The notes below the pieces were generated by a model. The model saw nothing but the letters and a program-made list of their open reading frames with translations. It made no database searches and had not been told where the DNA came from. Positions 14,626 through 23,600 of a stretch of DNA of 25,000 nucleotides are shown piece after piece. Each line of letters starts with the position of its first letter. Positions within the stretch are counted from its first letter, which is position 1. Position numbers and translations under genes: made by a program. The DNA comes from Symbiodinium natans. Taxonomy: Eukaryota > Sar > Dinophyceae > Suessiales > Symbiodiniaceae. The DNA lies in NCBI GenBank assembly GCA_905221605.1, contig CAJNDS010000586.1, positions 82,501-107,500 of the forward strand, written 5' to 3'.

Positions 14626-14881
14626 ATCCTGATCCCCAAAAACCTAAAACGCCGGACGGTCTTTGAGGTTTAAGGTTTTTTGTTAGAGCTCAAGCCCCAA
14701 ACTTCCTAAACCCTTAACTTCCTAAACCCTAAACCCCTAAATCCGAGAGGGTCCACGGTTCAGGGTTTAGGATTATTAAGAGTTAAGGACTTACGGCTAA
14801 GGGTATCATTTGTAGGGTTTCGGCTTTATGCTTTAGGCAAGCCTGCATCCGACGACGTGGCCTTGCCATTGCCACTCTCGG

Positions 14882-15290
14882 AGTCCTCGCTGGTTTCATG
14901 GACTCGCAGCAAGGACTGGTTTCATGGACAAACTAACTAGCTGAGTGGCTCCTTCTCGGGCTTGCCCTTGCCACTCTTGGAGTCCTCGCCAGCAAGGACT
15001 GGTTTCGGGAACAGACTAATGAACTGGCTGAATGGCTCCTTCTTGGGCTTGCCGTGGCCACTCTTGGAGTCCTCGCCAGCAAGGACTGGTTTCGGAAACA
15101 GACTAATGAACTGGCTGAATGGCTCCTTGTTGGGCTTGCCGTGGCCACTCTCAGAGTCCTCGCAGATACAGCAAGGACTGGTTTCGGACTCATGAACTGG
15201 CTCAATGGCTCCTTCTTGGGCTTGCCGTTGCCACTCTCGGAGTCCTCGCAGATACAGCAAGGACTGGTTTGGCGAACAAGCTATATAACT
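14882..15290. repeat. Tandem repeat, 83-92 bp, five copies
   Basis: The marker AAGGACTGGTTT starts at 14911, 14994, 15081, 15173 and 15259. Each unit contains GGCTCCTTCTTGGGCTTGCC and CTCxGAGTCCTCGC. On the minus strand one frame reads EDSKSGHGKPKKEPFSQFIS repeatedly. Unit lengths are not all multiples of three, so the frame shifts between copies. The repeat may be partly an exon that has expanded. Confidence 0.85.
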
Positions 15291-15402
15291 GGTTGATTTG
15301 CTCCTTCTTGAGCCATTTTGCACAGATGCGGTAGTTCTCCTCGATCTGCGCCTCATTGTCCATGACTCTCTTCTTCTCGGCATCCTCAGGAACGTCAGTC
15401 CC
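15288..15402 (-). CDS. Candidate exon, charged helical segment
   Basis: The minus strand shows CTAGTGCAG|GGG. It then reads GTDVPEDAEKKRVMDNEAQI and EENYRICAKWLKKEQINQL before entering the tandem repeat on its left. Codons are GC-rich at third positions (GAG GAG AAC TAC CGC ATC), which supports real coding. No family is recognised. The 3' boundary is unclear. It could be an upstream exon of the PAN/lectin gene or a separate gene. Confidence 0.45.
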
Positions 15403-15654
15403 CTGCACTAGTCACATGGGGCGCCAATTTATGGGGTGGGCTGTCTATCCGCCCTCTGAGTATCCTTTGCGGGGCAGCCGCGCTTCTTCGTCGGGTTCTG
15501 CGGAGGTGTCAAGGGGTGTCCATAGTTCTGCAGGGAACATTCGGGGGTTGGGTAGGGCGGCCCGCCCCATAAAGTGGCACCCGATCACAACCCCCCCCAA
15601 CCCTCCCCAAAAAAAGGAGAATGGAATCCATGCCACATGCGTGCTGAGATGCAG

Positions 15655-15765
15655 GATGCCAAGGAGGAGGGAAGGGAGGCGGCTGAGCTCGCCAAGGAGG
15701 CAGTCGAGACGCCTCCGAATTGGGAGAATCTATCTTGCTATTCTCTTTATGGCTTTATGGCTTGA
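15655..15765 (+). CDS. Candidate terminal exon, Ala/Glu/Lys-rich helix
   Basis: The plus strand shows GAGATGCAG|GAT. It reads DAKEEGREAAELAKEAVETP, then PNWENLSCYSLYGFMA and TGA. The heptad-like Ala/Leu/Glu spacing suggests a helix or short coiled coil. It is on the opposite strand to the exon at 15288-15402, 250 bp away. The stop may be reached by read-through into an intron. Confidence 0.35.
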   Translation, partial: DAKEEGREAAELAKEAVETPPNWENLSCYSLYGFMA

Positions 15766-15953
15766 TGGCTCATGTGCCCTTGTAGCTGAGCATCGGGCCA
15801 CGCCAAGGAGCTGAAGACACCTTCAGCATTCTGATAGTTTTTCTTGCGGGGGTGGGGGATTTGGGCTCAGGACTTGGGGTTTAGGACTTCACCCAAAACG
15901 CAACGCACGCCAGGAGCAGCCTAGATACATTCATTGACTAAAGCTTCCCCTGG

Positions 15954-16022
15954 ACCCTAAACCCTAAACCCCAACCCCTAAGCCCTAAACCCTAAACCCT
16001 AACCCTAAACCCCAACCCCAAA
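15954..16022. repeat. Telomere-like array, CCCTAAA orientation, degenerate
   Basis: About ten units with CCCCAAC variants. Matching TTTGGGG/TTTAGGG units lie at 16090-16140, and CCCTAAACCCC units at 16196-16220. Confidence 0.9.
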
Positions 16023-16452
16023 CCATTCAGGTATGGAGGAAGCCTCGAGGCCTGAGTTCTAACCCTCCCCCAGCCCCCGTTGTGAGGAACAGGGTTTCGG
16101 GTTTAGGGTTTGGGGTTTAGGGTTTGGGGTTTGGGGTGTGCCCTCGACCCTCAACCCAAAACCTTCAACCCTAACCCCAAAATCCCGGACCCTCGCCCCT
16201 AAACCCTAAACCCCAAACCACAGACCAAGCCCTACGCTATAAGCATGAGCTCTACGGTGCTTCAATGTCGATGTTTGACTGTCTTGGGAAAGCTGGGCAG
16301 GGAGAAACCAAGGGTTCGATGCCGGGACACGGGATTCAACGAGTCTCCAAGTGGCATCGTCAGGGCATCGACCGAAAGCAGCGTTCATCATGGCCAGGGC
16401 AACGCGTTGGGCTTCCTTGCAGAATGGTTGGGCAGCAGAATGCTAAACACCA

Positions 16453-16959
16453 ATGTATCAGGGTTTTGGGCAGCAAACAGTCTTAGCAAGTGTGTTATTC
16501 TGCCAAAGTTCTTCGCGTGAGCGAGCAGTCGGATACGGCGTAGAGCGAAGCAAAGTCGATGACGATGAAGAAGTACGCGGCATAGAGCGAGGCAAAGCCG
16601 AGGACCATGAAGATGTGTCCGGCACGGAGCGAGGCAAAGCCGAGGACCATGAAGACGTGCCGGCCACGGAGCGAGGCAAAGTCGAGGACCATGAAGACTG
16701 GTCTGGCATGGATGAAGACGGGTCTGGCATGGAGCGAGGCAAAGTCGAGGACCATGAAGACGGGTCTGGCATGGAGTGGCGGCGGCTCCAACGATTCACA
16801 CGCTCCGAACTGTTCCACCCAGTCACCCAGTGGCATTCCAAGAAGAGTCAGCATGCCAGGAAGAGTCTGAGGAGCCAGAGGCATTCCACGCAGAGTCGGC
16901 ATCACGGCGGTCCTGCCACTGCTGCGCGCGCCTCCATCGGCGCTCCCAACGACTGAACT
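16453..16959 (+). CDS. Hypothetical acidic protein segment with 14-residue tandem repeat
   Basis: An open plus-strand frame of 167 codons carries a repeat of the type ERGKAEDHEDVSGT. It is encoded by 42-bp units starting at 16543, 16585, 16627, 16669 and 16732, and a 21-bp half-unit (DEDGSGM) separates the last two. All spacings are multiples of three, which is what selection for an open frame would keep. The C-terminal part is Ser/His/Arg-rich. The first residues before about 16530 may not be coding. The minus strand is also open over this stretch (repeat HARPVFMVLDFASL), so the coding strand is not proved. Confidence 0.4.
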
Positions 16960-17138
16960 CCATGGACGAGTCCGACATCGAAAGAGACACGCGCAAGAAA
17001 CAGGTAAAGGTGGACAAAAACTTGGGCAACAAATGCCTGCGATGGCAAAACAAGACAAGGGAACAGGTGGAGCACAGCACGTGCAATGAGAAAGTATCAG
17101 AAGTACGTGCCTACTCAGGGAACCCACAACGTCTGATG
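16776..17138 (+). CDS. Candidate coding stretch, charged, overlapping the repeat ORF in another frame
   Basis: A second plus-strand frame is open through 17378. Its convincing part reads EESEEPEAFHAESASRRS, then later MDESDIERDTRKKQVKVDKN and CLRWQNKTREQVEHSTCNEK. The composition (Glu, Lys, Arg, few hydrophobic runs) is unlike random translation. It may be the continuation of the repeat-bearing frame after an intron or frameshift near 16800-16870. No domain is recognised. Confidence 0.35.
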
Positions 17139-17239
17139 GCACTCCTGCTTCTGAGGGTGGGGCAAACACCATGCACTTTGGGAGGGGGTCGCCAAAAGGA
17201 AGAGTGTGTCAAACACAGCCAGCAGAGGCGATGTCAGTC

Positions 17240-17491
17240 CTATATTTCACCCATACATAGCTTCCACACGTTGCAAGTTTTAAAGGGCCAGCGTGTGCAA
17301 CGCAAGCCCTTAGCAGCCCAGATACTTGCCCCACTACCCGGGCTGGGATGTCTGAAATATGTACCTCGCAGTCTGTAACGGGTTAGAAATTTATAGCATT
17401 GCAGCTGAACTGCACCAGAGCTACTTCTGGTACCCAGCAGGAAAAACAAAAGAGACACTAAGGCTGCCCATATGTGGAAAGGAACCTTCAT
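17240..17491 (-). CDS. Hypothetical small secreted protein or first exon with signal peptide
   Basis: Starting at the ATG at 17491, the minus strand encodes 83 residues. They begin MKVPFHIWAALVSLLFFLLG followed by TRSSSGA. This is a typical signal peptide: a basic residue, a hydrophobic core, then small residues giving a likely cleavage after Ser-Gly-Ala. The rest is Cys-containing and basic, ending at a stop at 17240. The frame also extends upstream to 17785 without a stop, but that part is Arg/Gly-rich and less protein-like. It could be exon 1 read into an intron. Confidence 0.35.
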   Translation of the reverse strand: MKVPFHIWAALVSLLFFLLGTRSSSGAVQLQCYKFLTRYRLRGTYFRHPSPGSGASIWAAKGLRCTRWPFKTCNVWKLCMGEI

Positions 17492-17927
17492 GATATGTTC
17501 GCCTCGGCTTCCAACCATTTTGCGTCTAGAGCTAGAGCAAGCAGACCATGACCTGGTTTCCTTCCCTCTTTCCCGAAATCTCTGACTCACCCCCCTCCTC
17601 CCGCCCTGTAGGACCTGCCAAAACCACTTGGAGGCGCTGCAACCCTCTAAAACCTCCCTGGGACACTTTCTTGGCACCATTTCTGGTGTTCGCCTGGGAC
17701 TGTCCTTGAACCTTCCTGGGAGAGCCCTGGAACAGACGCTGCGCCCCGCTGCAGGCCGGACCAGCTGCCGAGGCGGCGCGCGCAAGCGTTTGCAATTATT
17801 AACAGTAATAGAACTTTCTTGTCTTTATCGCCGCCACTATTAGCTATGTCTCTATATGGGAACGTTTTACACATGCGTGGTAAGAGAGGAATACAAACAT
17901 CATCAATTTTTCATAGGGCGTCGCGAA

Positions 17928-18240
17928 CCTATGTTTTGGCCCTAGATTGAGGCTTCGTGAAGGCAAAAAATGATCAAAAATCACTAAAAAATGCCATTGG
18001 GGTGGTTTCCAGGGCCGCCAAACTAGCCAAAATCCCTATGTTTTGGCCGTAGATTGAGGGTTTGTGAAAGCAAAAAATGGTCAAAAATCACGAAAATGAT
18101 TTTTGGAATTTGGGTGGTTTCCAAGGCCGCAAAACTAGCCAAAATCCCTATGTTTTGGCCCTGGCTTGAGGGTTTGTGAAAGCAAAAAAATGGTCAAAAA
18201 ACACAAAGAAATGCCGTTTGGGCGGTTTTCAAGGCCGCCC
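17928..18240. repeat. Satellite cluster 1, about 106-112 bp monomer
   Basis: CCTATGTTTTGGCC recurs at 17928, 18035 and 18147. Each monomer contains GGTTTCCAAGGCCGCCAAAC, TAGCCAAAATC and TTGAGGGTTTGTGAAAGC. The same monomer forms cluster 2 at 20110-20800. Confidence 0.9.
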
Positions 18241-18301
18241 CGAACATCTTCTACACCCTGGTGGCCTGCATCTTGGACTTTGCTCTCCGCAAGGGTGTTG
18301 G
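18237..18301 (+). CDS. Candidate exon island, hydrophobic helix
   Basis: Immediately after the satellite, the plus strand reads APNIFYTLVACILDFALRKG and runs into GTTTAGGG, which would be the donor. It looks like a membrane helix or the core of a folded domain. The minus strand is partly open too. Confidence 0.3.
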
Positions 18302-18373
18302 GGTTTAGGGTTTAGGGTTTAGGGTTTGGGGTTTAGGGTTTAGGGTTTAGGGTTTGGGGTTTAGGGTTTAGGG
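18300..18373. repeat. Telomere-like array, TTTAGGG orientation
   Basis: About ten units, two TTTGGGG. From 18374 to 18984 there is mostly non-repetitive DNA. A plus-strand frame at 18468-18650 begins MIGVHLLTCAWFAAGQAEDA but has no further support. Confidence 0.95.
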
Positions 18374-18984
18374 GCTGGAAGTCGCCCTACTGCCTAATCT
18401 CGTTGGGCTTCGTTTTTTTCGGGGGGGGTGAAGGTATCAGGCCCCTGAACCCTGCAAGCAAGCAGGCATGATCGGCGTTCACCTGCTCACGTGTGCTTGG
18501 TTTGCGGCCGGGCAGGCGGAGGACGCAGGGCAGAAAGACCCAAACCTTGCGCCCCCAAGAGAAGGTTTAGGGGTTCAGGGTTTCAAGGCTTGGAGGGTTG
18601 TTTCAGGAAGACGAATACTACAACGAAGGGCAATTGCCGTTACAGCCTAGAGAGGTATTGCGGGAAGAAGGGGTTGAGGGTTGAAGGGAGGAGGTTGGGA
18701 TGCTCCCCCTTAGAGCAAAAAGTCCTTAATCGGGAGTATAGTACCCCCTACTAATCCCTCTTAAGGAGCTGTTAGTATACGGGGGAACCTCCCAAAGGGA
18801 GAGGGTTGTAGGGCTGTAGGGCTTCCTGGGAGGAGGCAACCCTGATCATCAAGCAACAACACGAGCCCGCAGCCCCCCTAATTCTGAAAGCGCCCCTACA
18901 CCCCAAGACCCCAAGCCTTCCCAAGCCTCTGAAAGCCCTTGCAAGCTTTGGAAGCTTCTCAAGCCCTACGCACCCCTCCCCCAG

Positions 18985-19095
18985 GCCGGGTGGGCGGCGA
19001 GTGGCGACCACGGCGAGCTCCTGGGTCGATCCGTGCTGGAGCAGTACCGGATCTCCCTGGACCCCGGGCTTTTCGCGTTCGGTACCGCCTTATGA
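18985..19095 (+). CDS. Candidate last exon, pepsin-like (A1) aspartic protease C-terminus
   Basis: The plus strand shows CACCCCTCCCCCAG|G, then 36 codons and TGA. It reads AGWAASGDHGELLGRSVLEQ, then YRISLDPGLFAFGTAL. L-L-G-R-x-x-L-E-x-Y-x-I-x-x-D-x-x-x-x-x-F-G resembles the closing I-L-G-D-x-F-L-x-x-Y-x-x-x-F-D-x-x-x-x-x-V-G-F-A motif of pepsin-family proteases, with Arg in place of the usual Asp after LG. Both catalytic aspartates would be in upstream exons, which I could not identify. The acceptor has a strong pyrimidine tract. Confidence 0.4.
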   Translation, partial: AGWAASGDHGELLGRSVLEQYRISLDPGLFAFGTAL

Positions 19096-19202
19096 CTTAG
19101 ACGGATCCTCGAAGGCTCTTGAGCCCTTCCGCACTGTGTCAAGATGGTCGGGATGGATTCCTCTTGATACCTCCGTTATCTCTGCCTGTCTGCTTTCGTG
19201 GA

Positions 19203-19334
19203 CCCTAACTAAACCCTAAACCCTAAACCCTGAACCCCGAACCCTGAACCCTGAACCCTATAAACCCTAAACCCTAAACCCTAAACCCTAAACCCTAAAC
19301 CCTAAACCCCCAAACCCCTAAACCCCCAAACCCG
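19203..19334. repeat. Telomere-like array, CCCTAAA orientation
   Basis: About 18 units with CCCTGAA and CCCCCAAA variants. Confidence 0.95.
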
Positions 19335-19369
19335 CAAACGCCTGCATCTCACAGCCTGGTGCAGATCCA

Positions 19370-19485
19370 CCCTAAACCCTAAACCCTAAACCCTAAACCC
19401 TAAACCCTAAACCCTAAACCCTAAACCCTAAACCCTAAACCCTAAACCCTAAACCCTAAACCCTAAACCCTAAACCCTAAACCTA
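19370..19485. repeat. Telomere-like array, CCCTAAA orientation
   Basis: 16-17 perfect heptamers. The island 19486-19574 after it is open on the plus strand (EWAISRIPPSQTTDNALWVA), and a TTTAGGG array follows. Confidence 0.97.
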
Positions 19486-19574
19486 GGAGTGGGCCATCTC
19501 CCGAATTCCGCCGTCGCAGACCACGGACAACGCCCTTTGGGTGGCCTCTGTACCCCAAACGCCCCAAACAACCC

Positions 19575-19660
19575 TTTAGGGTTTAGGTTTAAGGGTTTAG
19601 GGTTTAGGGTTTAGGGTTTAGGGTTTAGGGTTTAGGGTTTAGGGTTTAGGGTTTAGGGGC
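19575..19660. repeat. Telomere-like array, TTTAGGG orientation
   Basis: About 12 heptamers, first ones slightly diverged. Confidence 0.95.
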
Positions 19661-19736
19661 AGCTCCCCGACGTCACCCTTCAGGCCCTAGACCCAAGACT
19701 CTAAACCCGAGACCCTAAGCTTTAAACCCTACCGAG

Positions 19737-19862
19737 GTCCTCCTTGCCACGCAGCTGGAGCGGGTTATCGCAGCCTGTGACCGGCTGAATCTCAACCAGC
19801 CGCTCCAACCCAACCCCTCCAGCCCGTTCAGCCCTTTCAGCCCTCCAGGCACCACACCCTAA
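19737..19862 (+). CDS. Candidate exon, amphipathic helix plus Pro/Ser-rich tail
   Basis: The plus strand shows CCTACCGAG|G. It reads VLLATQLERVIAACDRLNLN, then QPLQPNPSSPFSPFSPPGTT and TAA. The helix followed by a low-complexity Pro/Ser tail is protein-like. The stop falls in CCCTAAG at the start of the next telomere-like array. It may belong to a plus-strand gene. No family is recognised. Confidence 0.4.
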   Translation, partial: VLLATQLERVIAACDRLNLNQPLQPNPSSPFSPFSPPGTTP

Positions 19863-19914
19863 GCCCTAAACCCTCAAACCCTAAACCCTCAAACCCTAAA
19901 CCCTAAACCCTCAG
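19855..19914. repeat. Telomere-like array, CCCTAAA orientation, with CCCTCAAA variants
   Basis: About eight units. 19915-20105 contains non-repetitive sequence with one TGGCGTCGCGAAAATATC motif at 19981, matching the array at 20811-21165. Confidence 0.9.
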
Positions 19915-20109
19915 CCTCCAGCCGAAGGCTGTTTTGAAGACTCGAAGGAGTGTGGGGCTGGAGGGCTGGAGAGGGCTGGATGGCGTCGCGAAAATATCTA
20001 CATAGAAATTGTATAGGGTTCGTGTCCGGAGTTTTGTACGTTGTTTTGCTTTTGGCTGAATTTTTCCTGAAAACGCCTGCTTTTTCGGCATTTTTTCAAC
20101 CCCTCGAAA

Positions 20110-20800
20110 AGGGTTGGGGGGGGGTAATTGCCCAAAATCACAAAAAAATGCCATTTGGGTGGTTTCCAAGGCCGCCAAACTAGCCAAAATCCCTATGTGT
20201 TGGTGCTAGATTAGGGTTTGTGAAAGCCAAGAATTGCAAAAAATCACTAAAATTGCAAATTGGAGAGTTTTCAAGGCTGCCAAATGAGCCCAAATCCCTA
20301 TGTTTTGGCCTTAGGTTGAGGATTTGTGAACGCCAAAATGGTCAAAAATCACTAAAAATTGCCATTTCGGTGGTTTCCAAAGTCGCCAAATTAGCCAAAA
20401 TTCATATGTTTTGGCTCTAGATTGAGGGTTTGTGAAGGCCAAAAATTGCACAAAATCACAAAACAATACCATTTGGGTGGTTTCCCAGGCCGCCAAACTA
20501 GCCGAAATCCCTATGTTTTTGCCCTAAGTTGAGGCTTTGTGAAGGCCAAAACTGATCAACAATCACTAAGAATGCCATTTGGGTGGTTTCCAGGGCCGCC
20601 AAACTAGCCAAAATCCCTATGTTTTGGCCGTAGATTGAGGGTTTGTGAAAGCAAAAAATGGTCAAAATCACTAATAATTGGAATTTGGGTGGTTTCCAAG
20701 GCCGCCAAACTAGCCAAAATCCCTATGTTTTTGGCCGTAGATTGAGGGTTTGTGCAAGCAATAAATGATCAACATTTGTGTGGTTTCCACAGCCTCCAAA
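20110..20800. repeat. Satellite cluster 2, about 106 bp monomer
   Basis: CCTATGTxTT recurs at 20192, 20297, about 20402, 20510, 20616 and 20722 (spacing 105-108 bp). Monomers share GTGGTTTCCAAGGCCGCCAA and TTGAGGGTTTGTGAA. The longer open frames here are translations of the satellite. Confidence 0.92.
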
Positions 20801-20810
20801 CGCGGCAATG

Positions 20811-21170
20811 TCGCGAAAATATCCGCAAACATATCCACCCTGTAACACCGGGCGTCGCGAAAATATCTACCCTGTCACACCGGGCGTCGCGAAGATATCT
20901 ACCCTGTTACACCAGGCGTCGCGAAAATATCTGCCCTGTCACAGCGGGCGTCGCGCATTAGGCCATTGGATAGGGACTTTGAAGGCGCAACATACCAATT
21001 GAGATCACAGATACATACCCTGTAACACCGGGCGTCGCGAAAATATCTACGAAAATATCCACCCTGCAACACCGGGCGTCGCGCATCAGGCCATTGGATG
21101 GGGACTTTGAAGGCGTAAAATTCCCAGAAATCACCAATACTTACCCTGTGACACCGGGCGTCGCGCATCT
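20811..21170. repeat. Array of 32-bp units with TCGCGA, nested in longer units
   Basis: GGCGTCGCG occurs at 20851, 20883, 20915, 20947, 21031, 21075 and 21157. The basic 32-bp unit is GGCGTCGCGAAAATATCTAC followed by CCTGTCACACCG. Three longer intervals (84, 44 and 82 bp) include a second module, CATTAGGCCATTGGATAGGG followed by ACTTTGAAGGCG, present twice. Confidence 0.9.
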
Positions 21171-21214
21171 GGTTTTTTTTTCTAATTTCTCCCCATTGAG
21201 GCCAACCGGGGGTT

Positions 21215-22895
21215 TCAGTAGTTTGAATAGTTTGAATAGATTGAATAGTTTGAATAGTTTGGGGCCCCAGGCCGGGCCCCCAAACTATTCAAATTCAAAC
21301 TGTTCAAACCCCTCCCCTCTCCTCCCAGGGACCCCCCTAAACTATTCAAACTATTCAAACTATTCTAACCTCCCCCCCTTCTCCTCCCAGGGACCCCCCA
21401 AAACTATTCAAACTATTCAAAATATTCAAACTATTCAAACTATTCAAACTGTTCAAACTATTCAAACTATTCAAACTATTCAAACTATTCAAACTATTCA
21501 AACTATTCAAACCCCCGGGCTTGAATAGCTTGAATAGCTTGAATAGTTTGAATAGTTTAGGGCCCCAGGCCGGACCCCCAAACTATTCAAACCCCCCCCC
21601 CCTCTCCTCCCGGGGACCCCCCAAAACTATTCAAACTATTCAAACTATTCAAACTATTCAAACTATTCAAACTATTCAAACTATTCAAACCCCCAGGGTT
21701 TGAATAGTTTGAATAGTTTGGATAGTTTAGGGCCCCAGGCCGGACCCTCCAAACTATTCAAACTATTCAAACCCCCAGGGTTTGAATAGTTTGAATAGTT
21801 TGAATAGTTTGAATAGTTTGAATAGTTTGAATAGTTTGAATAGTTTGAATAGTTTGAATAGTTTAGGGCCCCAGGCCGGACCCCCCCCCGCCAGGGTTTG
21901 AATAGTTTGAATAGTTTAGGGCCCCAGTTCGGACCCCCAAACTATTCAAACTATTCAAACCCCCCCCCTCCTCTCCTCCCAGGGACCCCCCAAAACTATT
22001 CAAACTATTCAAACTATTCAAACTATTCAAACTATTCAAACTATTCAAACCCCCAGGGTTTGAATAGTTTGAATAGTTTGGATAGTTTAGGGCCCCAGTT
22101 CGGACCCCCAAACTATTCAAACTATTCAACCCCCCCCCCCCTCCTCTCCTCCCAGGGACCCCCCAAAACTATTCAAACTATTCAAACTATTCAAACTATT
22201 CAAACAATTCAAACTATTCAAACTATTCAAACTATTCAAACTATTCAAACCCCCAGGGTTTGAATAGTTTGAATAGTTTGGATAGTTTAGGGCCCCAGTT
22301 CGGACCCCCAAATTATTCAAACTATTCAAACCCCCCCCCTCCTCTCTTTGCAGGGACCCCCCAAAACTATTCAAACTATTCTAACTATTCAAACTATTCA
22401 AACTATTCAAACTATTCAAACTATTCAAACTATTCAAACTATTCAAACTATTCAAACCCCCAGGGTTTGAATAGTTTGAATAGTTTGGATAGTTTAGGGC
22501 CCCAGGCCGGACCCTCCAAACTATTCAAACTATTCAAACTATTCAAACCCCCAGGGTTTGAATAGTTTGAATAGTTTGAATAGTTTGAATAGTTTGAATA
22601 GTTTGAATAGTTTGAATAGTTTGAATAGTTTGAATAGTTTGAATAGTTTGAATAGTTTGAATAGTTTGAATAGTTTAGGGCCCCAGGCCGGACCCCCCCC
22701 CCCAGGGTTTGAATAGTTTGAATAGTTTAGGGCCCCAGTTCGGACCCCCAAACTATTCAAACTATTCAAACCCCCCTCCGCCCTCCTCTCCTCCCAGGGA
22801 CCCCCCAAAACTATTGAATAGTTTGAATAGTTTAGGGCCCCAGGCGTGACCCCCCAAACTATTCAAACTATTCAAACCCCACTCCCCCCCCCCCA
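21215..22895. repeat. Alternating-orientation satellite of the 9-mer TTTGAATAG / CTATTCAAA
   Basis: Blocks of (TTTGAATAG)n and (CTATTCAAA)n, 2 to about 13 units each, alternate. Three conserved spacers separate them: AGGGCCCCAGGCCGGACCCC (or CAGTTCGG variant) between right-facing and left-facing blocks; a CT-rich TCCTCTCCTCCCAGGGACCC spacer between left-facing blocks; and CCCCCAGGG between left-facing and right-facing blocks. The first spacer occurs about ten times. All open frames here (NSL, YSN, IQT repeats) are translations of the 9-mer. Confidence 0.95.
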
Positions 22896-22904
22896 ACAAA
22901 AGGA

Positions 22905-22934
22905 CGAATCATCACATTATACACAAAGGTTCCT
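22905..22934 (-). repeat. Dispersed 30-bp sequence, inverted copy of 12843-12872
   Basis: CGAATCATCACATTATACAC and AAAGGTTCCT are the reverse complement of 12843-12872 with two mismatches. Both copies lie beside TA-rich microsatellites, so they may be the ends of a dispersed repeat. Confidence 0.7.
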
Positions 22935-22937
22935 GCC

Positions 22938-23600
22938 TCATGTATATATATATATGTACATATATACATACTTCCTTATAAGGAGAATATAGGGTTTTTC
23001 TTTTAATAATTCTTTTGGGGGTTCTTAAGCAAATAGTAGCTAGGTGTGTACAATATTAGTACTTAGTATTGTTATTATTATAGCTTTAACATGATTGTGA
23101 TTGTTCGTGTTATTGTAGTTATTCGTATTGTTATTGCTATTATTGTTATCTTTATTATTATCATATGCGTTTTGTATATGTAAAGACATATCTATATATA
23201 CCTGATATTTGGCCACTTCTCTAAATTATGATCCTTTTGGGGTCCTGATGATAAGTGGGGCCCTACTTTTGTTGGGGGGGGGGGGGGGGGGGGGGGGGTA
23301 CCCAAAAGGGACCATATATATGTGAATATATGCATATACGTATATATGTATATATGTATATATGAATATGTATATATACATATATATATATGTATGTGGG
23401 AGTTGATCAAGATACCTGTTCCCAAAATCCGCCTATAATTCCCACATAAACCAATAGGAACACTGGATAGTTTCCCAGCAGTACCTTTATATCAACCTCC
23501 ATATGTGTTATATATGTATATATACAGACACACACACACACATATATATATATATACACATATATATGTATATGTATATGTATATAAATACATGTGATTG
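22938..23600. repeat. AT-rich microsatellite region
   Basis: It contains TA/TATG repeats (22940-22972, 23315-23395, 23512-23590 with an (AC)n stretch), a degenerate TTATTR repeat at 23060-23165 and G25 at 23274-23298. A MITE half related to 5860-5967 lies at 23016-23039. No gene is seen. Confidence 0.85.

Noticed and set aside
18690-18795. Possible small foldback element (CCCCCTACTAA / TTAGTATACGGGGG)
   Set aside because: The inverted match is short and needs a gap. No target duplication is visible.
20811-21170. CRISPR-like regular 32-bp spacing
   Set aside because: The intervals are not unique spacers. The whole 32-bp unit repeats, so it is a satellite, and the context is eukaryotic.
21215-22895. 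Long open frames of Asn-Ser-Leu, Tyr-Ser-Asn and Ile-Gln-Thr repeats
   Set aside because: They are the three translations of the 9-bp satellite unit and occur on both strands. The unit length is a multiple of three and lacks stops in these frames.
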